Positions 8,295 through 14,514 of a stretch of 35,445 nt of DNA are shown one piece after another. The notes under the pieces are model-generated. The model saw nothing but the letters and a program-made list of their open reading frames with translations, was not told the DNA's origin and ran no database searches. Source of the stretch: a virus; IMG/VR virus record IMGVR_UViG_3300030107_002727, positions 1-35,445 of that record; one strand, 5' to 3'. A program made the translations under genes and the position numbers. Numbering within the stretch: the first letter of the stretch is position 1; every line of letters starts with the position of its first letter.

Positions 8295-8873
8295 ATGGCG
8301 GCGTTACAACAAGTAGGATCAGGTGCTTCCGTTGCGATGTCCATCGCAGGATTTGCTCAAACAACTGGTTATATAACCCAAAAATCAGATACTATAAGAG
8401 TTTTTGCTTTAGATGGGGGTGTACACGTTGCGATTGGAACTGATCCTTCAGCATCTAACACAGATTTTTATCTAGCTGCAAATACAGGACAAACCTTCGG
8501 AATAGGAAAACCTAATTCTCAAAGAGTTGTAGGGGTAACTACAAGTGGTAATGTAACTCACATTACTTTCCCAGAAGGAACTGGATCGCCTTTTGTTGCT
8601 GGTGATATTGTTAGTTTAAGTATAACAGGACAATCTTATTATGATTTTGATTCTGCAGGAGTAATTTCAGTTGAAAGTTCTTCTGGTGTTCATGGATATT
8701 TCAGTCAAAGAATTACAGTAGACAATCGTTATAGTGTTGCTATTAGCACTGCTGTAGGTGATCTTGGCGGTGATCTTAGAAATGTCTTTAAAGTAAGTGC
8801 AATACCAGCTCCTACAACTGATACTGGTGGAGCAGTATATGTTCAACAAGTACAAATTACAGGAGATGCCTAA
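8295..8873 (+). CDS. Beta-rich putative virion protein at the gene 68 position
   Basis: A 192-residue protein rich in Gly, Ser, Thr and Val, with alternating strand-like segments (TIRVFALDGGVHVAIGT, RVVGVTTSGNVTHITFPE, GDIVSLSITGQSY). T4 gene 68 occupies this slot, but gp68 is a helical core protein and this sequence does not resemble it. The composition suggests a beta-sandwich structural or decoration protein. It has its own late-promoter octamer upstream and its stop overlaps the gp21 start (TAATG at 8871-8875), so it is made together with the protease. Whether it is packed inside the prohead or decorates the capsid cannot be told. Confidence 0.75.
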   Translation: MAALQQVGSGASVAMSIAGFAQTTGYITQKSDTIRVFALDGGVHVAIGTDPSASNTDFYLAANTGQTFGIGKPNSQRVVGVTTSGNVTHITFPEGTGSPFVAGDIVSLSITGQSYYDFDSAGVISVESSSGVHGYFSQRITVDNRYSVAISTAVGDLGGDLRNVFKVSAIPAPTTDTGGAVYVQQVQITGDA

Positions 8874-9523
8874 TGAAACTCATTAGAGAAGAAATCGAAT
8901 CTGTCGATTTTGTAATCGAAGAACGAAACGGTAAGAAGAATCTTTATATTGAAGGAGTTTTCCTTCAAGGTAATATTCAAAACCGCAATAATCGTATGTA
9001 TCCTATGGATACATTGAGAAAAGAAGTTCAGAGATATGATGAGAATCATATTAGGACTGGAAGAGCATTAGGAGAACTTGGTCATCCTGATGGTCCAACT
9101 GTTAATTTGGATAGAGTATCCCATAAAATTGTTTCTCTTAGAGAAAATGGAACTAATTTTATTGGAAAAGCAAAAATCATGAATACTCCAATGGGCAATA
9201 TTGCTCGTAATCTTATTGATGAAGGAGTAAAACTAGGTGTATCTTCTAGAGGAATAGGTTCATTGAGACCAACTAAAGAAGGATGCAACGTAGTTTCTGA
9301 TGATTTTATGCTTGCAACTGCTGCTGATATAGTAGCAGATCCCTCTGCTCCCGATGCTTTTGTAGAGGGAATTATGGAAGGAAAAGATTGGGTATGGGAT
9401 GGTGGAGTTCTTCGTGAAAGAGCTGCTGCTAAGACATATCGCTATATTAATACGCTAGTTGACCAGAAAAAATTGCAAGAAAACAAGCTAGCACTATTCA
9501 ATGACTTTCTTGCAAATTTATAA
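8873..9523 (+). CDS. 21: Prohead maturation protease gp21
   Basis: Serine protease that degrades the scaffold and trims capsid proteins during head maturation. The 216 residues match T4 gp21 (212). Visible features: NRNNRMYP near residue 38-44, the catalytic-His motif ELGHPDG with His71, the LGVSSRG motif with Ser124/125, and an ADIVADPSAPDAFV segment with Asp152/156, consistent with the His-Ser-Asp arrangement of herpes/T4-type prohead proteases. It follows its neighbour with a four-base stop/start overlap and precedes its substrates gp22 and gp23. Assignment of the exact catalytic Ser between the two adjacent ones is inferred. Confidence 0.95.
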   Translation: MKLIREEIESVDFVIEERNGKKNLYIEGVFLQGNIQNRNNRMYPMDTLRKEVQRYDENHIRTGRALGELGHPDGPTVNLDRVSHKIVSLRENGTNFIGKAKIMNTPMGNIARNLIDEGVKLGVSSRGIGSLRPTKEGCNVVSDDFMLATAADIVADPSAPDAFVEGIMEGKDWVWDGGVLRERAAAKTYRYINTLVDQKKLQENKLALFNDFLANL

Positions 9524-9526
9524 TTC

Positions 9527-9538
9527 TATAAATAAATA
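9527..9538 (+). promoter_or_regulatory. T4-type late promoter (TATAAATAAATA) of gp22
   Basis: TATAAATA at 9527-9534 overlapping AATAAATA at 9531-9538, in the 49-base gap before gp22. It gives two registers for late initiation, and probably also feeds gp23, which lacks a convincing octamer of its own. Confidence 0.7.
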
Positions 9539-9572
9539 TAGATTTTAACAAAGGAAATCGGAGTACAAACAA

Positions 9573-10715
9573 ATGTCTAGTGGAGATTTACAAGAAATGG
9601 AAGTAGGCACTAAACCATCCAAAACTGCAGTAAATGCTAATGCAGCACCTGCACAACCGATGCAAAGTGAACCTGGTGCGTCTTATGAGGACCTTGGAGG
9701 TCCAACACCTGATAATAATAGTCCTATTGGAGATTCCAATAAACTAAAAGAACCCCGAATTAAAACTGTTAAAGATATAGTTAACGCTAAGGCAAAACCT
9801 GCTGAACCTATGGAGAAACTAAAAGGTGCAATTGGTCAGTCTGAAGAAGTTGAAGTAACTGATGAAGTAGTTGCTGAAGCTGAATCACCTGCTGCAGAAG
9901 AAGAGAAACTCAAGAAAGATGATGATCTTGCAGGATCTCCTAATTCCAAGAAAAAGGTTAAGGAAGAAGCAGAAGAGGAAGTTAATGTCGAGGAAGATGT
10001 TAATGCCCTTCTTGGCGGCGAAGATCTCTCCGAAGAATTTAAGGAGAAAGCAAAAGTAATTTTCGAAGCTGCACTTCGCTCTAAAGTAGAAGAAATTAAG
10101 GAATCTTTAGAGAAGCAGTATGACGAAAAACTTTCCGAAGAGGTAGAAGTAGTCAAAGAGTCTCTAGTCGAGCGTGTTGATTCTTACCTAGAATATGTTG
10201 CAGAAGAGTGGATGTCTGAGAACAAACTCGCTGTAGAAAACGGACTTAAGACTGAAATGACTGAATCTTTCCTTAATGGAATGAGAAGTCTTTTTGAAGA
10301 ACATTATGTATCAATCCCTGAAGAAAAATACGATGTATTACATAACATGGTAGAAAAACTTGATGATATGGAAACCAAGCTCAATGAGCAGATCGAGAAA
10401 AATATGTCACTTAACAAGAGACTCGCTGAGTCTGTTGCTGATAGCATATTAGATCAAGTCTCTGAAGGTCTTGCTGAGACCCAGAAAGAGAAGCTCGCCT
10501 CACTTTCCGAAAGTGTAGAGTTTGAAAGTGAAGAAGAATATCGTGACAAATTGGAGATGTTGAAGGAATCTTATTTCCCTTCAAAGGCAGGTTCTCCAAG
10601 AGCAGTAGCAACAGAAACCCTATCAGAGGGCGTAGAAAATGTTGAACCAGAAACTTATGGTTCTAACATGAACGCATATCTAAAGACATTGGGTTCATTC
10701 TCTGCTAAATCCTGA
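9573..10715 (+). CDS. 22: Prohead core scaffold protein gp22
   Basis: Major internal scaffold on which the capsid assembles, later digested by gp21. The 380 residues are longer than T4 gp22 (269). The first 100 residues are Pro/Ala/Asn-rich and disordered. The rest is extremely acidic with long Glu/Lys heptad helices (from about residue 150 to 340), typical of a rod-like scaffold, and the C-terminus has an SNMNAYLKTLG segment. The extremely Glu-rich code makes antisense Ser-rich frames (for example 9836-10156), which are shadows. Identity rests on composition, position between gp21 and gp23 and the C-terminal segment. Confidence 0.93.
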   Translation: MSSGDLQEMEVGTKPSKTAVNANAAPAQPMQSEPGASYEDLGGPTPDNNSPIGDSNKLKEPRIKTVKDIVNAKAKPAEPMEKLKGAIGQSEEVEVTDEVVAEAESPAAEEEKLKKDDDLAGSPNSKKKVKEEAEEEVNVEEDVNALLGGEDLSEEFKEKAKVIFEAALRSKVEEIKESLEKQYDEKLSEEVEVVKESLVERVDSYLEYVAEEWMSENKLAVENGLKTEMTESFLNGMRSLFEEHYVSIPEEKYDVLHNMVEKLDDMETKLNEQIEKNMSLNKRLAESVADSILDQVSEGLAETQKEKLASLSESVEFESEEEYRDKLEMLKESYFPSKAGSPRAVATETLSEGVENVEPETYGSNMNAYLKTLGSFSAKS

Positions 10716-10767
10716 ATTTAATATTAGTTCAAACGTACAAAATCACACTTTTTTATAGGTAATAGCA

Positions 10768-12219
10768 ATGTTCCAATCAGAACAGTTGCAGGAAAAGTGG
10801 GCACCGCTTCTTAACTATGAAGGTCTTGATCCAATCAAAGACAATCATCGTAAGGCAGTAACCGCAGTCCTGCTAGAAAACCAAGAGAAATTTTTAAGGG
10901 AAGAGCAAGCTTTCGGCAACGGAATCAACTTGATGGAAGCTCCCCCAACCAACAGTGCTAACGCTGCTGGTGCTCAGGGTGGTTATGGTGGAGATGCCAC
11001 AGCTGCAGGTCCAGTTGCTGGTTTCGACCCAGTTCTAATCTCATTGATTAGACGTGCAATGCCAAACTTGGTCGCATATGACCTTGCTGGCGTTCAACCA
11101 ATGAGTGGTCCTACTGGACTCATCTTTGCGATGCGTTCACGCTACACCGATCAGTCTGGTACTGAAGCATTCTACCAAGAAGCAGATTCTGCATTCTCTG
11201 GTCAGGATGACGGCTTCAACCTAACTGCTGGTGAGTCTGACTCTATCGCTGGTATGGGTACAACTGGTCAGTCTGGTACTAACCCATCCGTACTTAACCC
11301 CGTCGGTTCTGCATCCTCTACTGGATACAACGTCGGACAAGGAATGTTCACTGGAGATGCTGAGAACTTAGGTTCTGCTGCTGGTGATCTATTCAACCAG
11401 ATGGCATTCAGCATTGAAAAAGTTACTGTGACTGCGAAGTCTCGTGCTTTGAAAGCTGAGTACTCACTAGAACTCGCTCAAGACCTCAGAGCAATCCACG
11501 GATTGAATGCAGAAGCTGAATTAGCAAACATTCTTTCTACTGAGATTCTTGCTGAGATCAACAGAGAAGTTATCAGAACAATCTACAAGGTTGCTGAACA
11601 AGGTGCTGTTTCTAACGTCGCAACTCCAGGTGTGTTCGACTTAGACATCGACAGTAATGGTCGTTGGTCTGTTGAGAAGTTCAAGGGACTTATCTTCCAG
11701 ATCGAAAGAGATGCAAACGCTATTGCACAAAGAACTCGTCGTGGAAAGGGTAACATCATCCTTTGCTCTGCAGACGTTGCTTCTGCACTAACAATGGCTG
11801 GTGTACTTGATTACACTCCTGCTCTTAATGCTAATCTTAACGTTGACGATACTGGTAATACATTTGCTGGTACTCTTAACGGTAAGTACAGAGTATACAT
11901 CGACCCATATGCTGCTAACTTAGCAGTTGGTAGTTCTGCTGGTAGTGGAAACATTTCTACAAACAGTGGTAACCAGTACTATGTTGTTGGATACAAAGGT
12001 ACTTCTCCTTATGATGCTGGTCTGTTCTATTGCCCTTACGTTCCTCTACAGATGGTTCGTGCAGTTGGTCAGGACACCTTCCAGCCCAAGATCGGATTCA
12101 AGACTCGTTATGGTCTAGTTGCAAACCCATTTGCAGAAGGCATGACACAAGGTCTTGGTCGTCTTAAGATTAACGCTAACCGCTACTACAGACGTGTTGC
12201 TGTTAAGAACCTTATGTAA
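10768..12219 (+). CDS. 23: Major capsid protein gp23
   Basis: Forms the hexamers of the head. The 483 residues compare with 521 in T4. The N-terminus LQEKWAPLLNYEGL aligns with T4 LLNKWKPLLEGEGL, and LIRRAMPNLVAYDLAGVQPM with the conserved IPNLIAFDICGVQPM block used for g23 phylogeny. A probable gp21 cleavage site is LME/A at residues 55-58, aligning with T4 LTE/A, which would leave about 426 residues. Codons here are visibly richer in C-ending forms (aac, ttc, gtc) than in flanking AT-rich genes, as expected for the most abundant phage protein. A strong terminator follows. The frame at 11927-12118 is a shadow. Confidence 0.98.
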   Translation: MFQSEQLQEKWAPLLNYEGLDPIKDNHRKAVTAVLLENQEKFLREEQAFGNGINLMEAPPTNSANAAGAQGGYGGDATAAGPVAGFDPVLISLIRRAMPNLVAYDLAGVQPMSGPTGLIFAMRSRYTDQSGTEAFYQEADSAFSGQDDGFNLTAGESDSIAGMGTTGQSGTNPSVLNPVGSASSTGYNVGQGMFTGDAENLGSAAGDLFNQMAFSIEKVTVTAKSRALKAEYSLELAQDLRAIHGLNAEAELANILSTEILAEINREVIRTIYKVAEQGAVSNVATPGVFDLDIDSNGRWSVEKFKGLIFQIERDANAIAQRTRRGKGNIILCSADVASALTMAGVLDYTPALNANLNVDDTGNTFAGTLNGKYRVYIDPYAANLAVGSSAGSGNISTNSGNQYYVVGYKGTSPYDAGLFYCPYVPLQMVRAVGQDTFQPKIGFKTRYGLVANPFAEGMTQGLGRLKINANRYYRRVAVKNLM

Positions 12220-12241
12220 GCAAGACGCTTATATTTCTTAC

Positions 12242-12272
12242 AAAGACTCTCCTTCGGGAGGGTCTTTTTTTT
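12242..12272 (+). terminator. Rho-independent terminator after gp23
   Basis: Arms 12242-12252 and 12257-12267 pair around a TTCG tetraloop, with one G-T wobble, and a run of T bases ends at 12272. This is a textbook intrinsic terminator isolating the capsid gene from the accessory late genes. Confidence 0.92.
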
Positions 12273-12273
12273 G

Positions 12274-12281
12274 TCTAAATA
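12274..12281 (+). promoter_or_regulatory. Late-promoter octamer (TCTAAATA) directly after the terminator
   Basis: TCTAAATA starts two bases after the T run of the gp23 terminator and 15 bases before the start at 12289. It would restart late transcription of the deformylase cluster. Confidence 0.55.
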
Positions 12282-12288
12282 AAAATAA

Positions 12289-12486
12289 ATGCAAAAATCA
12301 CTTGAAGATTCTACTGTCGGACTTAAATTAGACGGAGTAATTAAAGATCTATATCCAGATCTCTCTAAAGAACAAGTAAATGATATATCATATCATGTGT
12401 ATCATAAGATGAATATAATACCTTTATATGATCAGGCAAAAGAACTTATAAAACAATACGTTGATGAAAAGATTAGTTCCATCTGA
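12289..12486 (+). CDS. Small unknown protein upstream of peptide deformylase
   Basis: A 65-residue, mainly helical protein (LKLDGVIKDLYPDLSKEQVNDI then KELIKQYVDEKISSI). I do not recognise a domain. It overlaps the deformylase start by 23 bases and is preceded by a late-promoter octamer, so it is probably a late gene translationally coupled to the deformylase. With the late promoter only about 8 bases before the start, its leader would be very short. Confidence 0.65.
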   Translation: MQKSLEDSTVGLKLDGVIKDLYPDLSKEQVNDISYHVYHKMNIIPLYDQAKELIKQYVDEKISSI

Positions 12487-12907
12487 ACATCCATTACTAC
12501 ATAAAAAAATAGAAAAGTGTAGTTATAATCTTGATCGTCAAAATTTATCAAAGATATTAGTAGATAATATGTTACATCATAATGGTGTAGGACTTTCTGC
12601 TAATCAAATTGGTATAGATGAAAGAGTATTTGTAATGATGCCAGATACGGAAACTAAAAAAACTATCACTTGTTTTAATCCTAGAATAATAAAAGAGTCA
12701 AGGAAGAGAGTGGTGATGGAAGAAGGTTGTTTATCTTATCCAGATCTATATTTGAAAGTAGAAAGACCTGAAGGTGTTGTAGTTAAATATGAAGATGAGA
12801 GTAAAAATATTTTTAAAAGAAGATTTGATGGATTTGTTGCAAGAGTTTTTCAACATGAGTATGATCATATGGAAGGAATAGATTTCACTGAAAGAGTAGA
12901 TAAATAA
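12464..12907 (+). CDS. def: Peptide deformylase
   Basis: Metalloenzyme that removes the N-terminal formyl group from nascent proteins. All three family motifs are present: GVGLSANQ (41-48), EGCLS with the metal Cys89 (87-91), and QHEYDH with His131, Glu132 and His135 (130-135). The 147 residues are shorter than bacterial enzymes (about 165-180), lacking the C-terminal helix, as reported for marine phage deformylases. I chose the ATG at 12464 over the TTG three bases upstream. It overlaps the preceding gene by 23 bases. In cyanophages this enzyme has been proposed to support processing of photosystem II D1 during infection; here it lies in a late cluster, so a general role in phage protein maturation is equally possible. 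Confidence 0.96.
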   Translation: MKRLVPSEHPLLHKKIEKCSYNLDRQNLSKILVDNMLHHNGVGLSANQIGIDERVFVMMPDTETKKTITCFNPRIIKESRKRVVMEEGCLSYPDLYLKVERPEGVVVKYEDESKNIFKRRFDGFVARVFQHEYDHMEGIDFTERVDK

Positions 12908-12929
12908 TATTACATTGTGTTAATCAAAA

Positions 12930-13139
12930 ATGTTTTGTAAAGTAAGAAAGTCTATTAAAGAATATCGTCAATGGCAATTGAAGATGTACACTAGAGTCCA
13001 AGATACTCTGGAGCAACGTTTAGCAGGAGTTATTGCAGCTAAACAAAAGTTAGCAGAGCAAATGGAAAGAGATAGTACAGAACAGTTGCATGACGACATT
13101 AAAAAAACTAGGCATAACGACTTAGGTGCATTAGATTAA
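12930..13139 (+). CDS. Small coiled-coil protein of unknown function
   Basis: A 69-residue basic N-terminus followed by an amphipathic helix (about residues 20-60, LEQRLAGVIAAKQKLAEQME) with heptad character. No recognised domain. It lies between the deformylase and the Asn/Gly-rich gene in the late cluster. The ribosome binding site is poor (TTAATCAAAA before the ATG), so the start is provisional. Confidence 0.6.
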   Translation: MFCKVRKSIKEYRQWQLKMYTRVQDTLEQRLAGVIAAKQKLAEQMERDSTEQLHDDIKKTRHNDLGALD

Positions 13140-13157
13140 TTGCTATCATGGGAGAAA

Positions 13158-13171
13158 GATAAATATAAATA
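13158..13171 (+). promoter_or_regulatory. Tandem overlapping late promoter (GATAAATATAAATA)
   Basis: Two late octamers overlap by two bases: GATAAATA at 13158-13165 and TATAAATA at 13164-13171. They precede the gene at 13185 by 13 bases. Confidence 0.7.
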
Positions 13172-13184
13172 AACTCCTAGTGAT

Positions 13185-13466
13185 ATGAAATCATTTAACG
13201 ATTTTGTTGAAGAATCTAGCATTAAAAGGTGTCCAGAAGGCAAATATTATTGTCATAAGGAAAAGAAATGTATGCCCATCCCTAGAGGATATTATGTTGG
13301 TGCTAGAGGGTGGTTAACTCGTGATAATCAAAATGAAAATGGAAATGGCAACGGCAACGGAAGTTCTAATGGACATGCGAATGGTGGAAATGGTAATGGT
13401 AATGGTGGTAACCACTCTGGCAATGGTGGGAGTAATGGTGGCGGTAATGGTGGGGGCAACTCATGA
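13185..13466 (+). CDS. Small Cys-containing protein with Asn/Gly repeat tail
   Basis: A 93-residue protein. The N-terminus MKSFNDFVEES resembles short leader segments I recall in other phage head proteins. Residues 17-35 hold a compact Cys motif, RCPEGKYYCHKEKKCMPIPRG, with three Cys, and from about residue 50 to the end the protein is almost only Asn, Gly, Ser and His in short NG/GN repeats encoded by aatggt/ggtaat units. The tail is low complexity and probably disordered or glycine-loop like. A tandem late promoter precedes it, and its stop overlaps the next start (ATGA). A virion or cell-surface role is a guess; no catalytic motif is visible. Confidence 0.7.
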   Translation: MKSFNDFVEESSIKRCPEGKYYCHKEKKCMPIPRGYYVGARGWLTRDNQNENGNGNGNGSSNGHANGGNGNGNGGNHSGNGGSNGGGNGGGNS

Positions 13467-14029
13467 GTAATATCACAGGAAATCCATTTGAAAAGCAGAT
13501 TAAGAATAGAAATTTTCTTAGTGCAGTTGGATTTAAATTTACAATTGTAAGATCACCTAAAGTTGCTTTCTTTGGTAATTCTATTAATATTCCTTCCTTA
13601 CAATTTGGTGTTACTGAAGTAGCATCATACTTAAGAGATATACCTTTTCCTGGTGATAAGATTGAATTTGAAGATTTAACAGTTAGATTTTTAGTTGATG
13701 AAGACTTATCCAACTATATGGAAATACAAAAATGGATACGTGGACTAGGATATCCAGAGTCATTAGAAGAAACTTATAACTATCAAAAACAAAAGGGAGA
13801 TTTTGCCGATACTAAAGGACAATTAAATCTTTATTCTGATGCGACTCTATTAGTTTTAAACAGTAGTCAAAATTTGAATTTTAAGGTAGAATTCTCTGAT
13901 ATATTCCCAATTAGTTTATCAACTCTAACATTTGATGCTACGGATACTGATATAGAATACTTTACAGCAGAGGCAACTTTCAAGTATACTATGTACAATA
14001 TTGTTAATACACTCAACAAACCTTTATGA
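13463..14029 (+). CDS. gp19-family tail protein paralogue at the gp3 position
   Basis: A 188-residue protein that shares family blocks with the tail tube protein at 5637: RDIPFPGDKIEFEDLTVRF then DEDLSNYMEIQKWIRG matches GDRTVDTWTITVINDEDFIIRNHMEDWMNG, and FSDIFPISLSTLTFDATDTDIEYFT matches FFDIFPTNVSTIDLSYDSTDTIEEYT. In cyanomyoviruses the gene directly before uvsY is usually called gp3, the tail completion protein, but T4 gp3 is not in the tube family as far as I know. It may be a tube terminator, a tube initiator or a second tube protein. The start overlaps the preceding stop; the stop overlaps the uvsY start (ATGATCG at 14026). Confidence 0.75.
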   Translation: MSNITGNPFEKQIKNRNFLSAVGFKFTIVRSPKVAFFGNSINIPSLQFGVTEVASYLRDIPFPGDKIEFEDLTVRFLVDEDLSNYMEIQKWIRGLGYPESLEETYNYQKQKGDFADTKGQLNLYSDATLLVLNSSQNLNFKVEFSDIFPISLSTLTFDATDTDIEYFTAEATFKYTMYNIVNTLNKPL

Positions 14030-14460
14030 TCGATCTTGAAAAGATTCAAGAGATGTGGGAAAAAGATTCAAAGATAGATCCAGACAATTTACATGATGAA
14101 TCATTAAAAATTCCATCTCTTCATGCAAAATATCATGAATTATATAATAATTTAACTCTTCTTCTTAAGAAAGCAGAACAACAACGTAAGAATGTACGTC
14201 ATACTCGTTATGAATATTTTAGTGGGAAAGCAGATCCAGAGATCTATGAGAAGAATCCTTTCCCTAAAAAGATAAGAGATAAAGATACAATGCAAAAGTA
14301 TTTGGATGCTGATGAAAAATTATCAGAAGTATCTTTAAAGATAGAATATTATATAACTATGCTTACATATATCGAAAGTATTTTAAAACAAATATCAAAT
14401 AGAACCTATCAGATTAAAAATGCAATAGAATGGAATAGATTCCAAGCAGGGTTTGGATAG
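14026..14460 (+). CDS. uvsY: UvsY recombination mediator
   Basis: Loads UvsX recombinase onto gp32-coated single strands in T4-type recombination-dependent replication. The 144 residues match T4 UvsY (137). Family pattern: N-terminal acidic helix MIDLEKIQEMWEKDSKID, the central QRKNVRHTRYEYFSGKADPEIYEKNP block aligned to T4 KARLDYYSGRGD, and the C-terminal helix RTYQIKNAIEWNRFQAG aligned to RGFAIKHIQDMRAFEAG. It is coupled to the upstream tail gene by a four-base overlap and precedes uvsW, as in T4. Confidence 0.95.
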   Translation: MIDLEKIQEMWEKDSKIDPDNLHDESLKIPSLHAKYHELYNNLTLLLKKAEQQRKNVRHTRYEYFSGKADPEIYEKNPFPKKIRDKDTMQKYLDADEKLSEVSLKIEYYITMLTYIESILKQISNRTYQIKNAIEWNRFQAGFG

Positions 14461-14480
14461 AATAGGTCTCAAAAGAAGGT

Positions 14481-14488
14481 AATAAATA
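14481..14488 (+). promoter_or_regulatory. Late-promoter octamer (AATAAATA) of uvsW
   Basis: AATAAATA, 26 bases upstream of the uvsW start. Initiation about six bases downstream would fall inside the first arm of the hairpin at 14492-14507. Confidence 0.6.
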
Positions 14489-14491
14489 CTT

Positions 14492-14507
14492 ATAGCAGTG
14501 ATGCTAT
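14492..14507 (+). promoter_or_regulatory. Leader hairpin before uvsW start
   Basis: Inverted repeat with perfect 6-base arms (ATAGCA at 14492-14497, TGCTAT at 14502-14507) and a GTGA loop, ending seven bases before the uvsW ATG. It would form in long transcripts read through from uvsY and would obstruct ribosome access; transcripts begun at the late octamer would lack part of the left arm. Confidence 0.5.
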
Positions 14508-14514
14508 TTGTATT

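Noticed and set aside
9836-10156. 106-codon antisense frame, Ser/Thr-rich
   Set aside because: It is the complement of the Glu-rich gp22 scaffold; the amino acid bias is a direct mirror of gaa/gag codons, with no start signals.
13335-13463. Short repeats as a possible CRISPR or other array
   Set aside because: They are in-frame codon repeats of an Asn/Gly-rich protein, without regular spacers.
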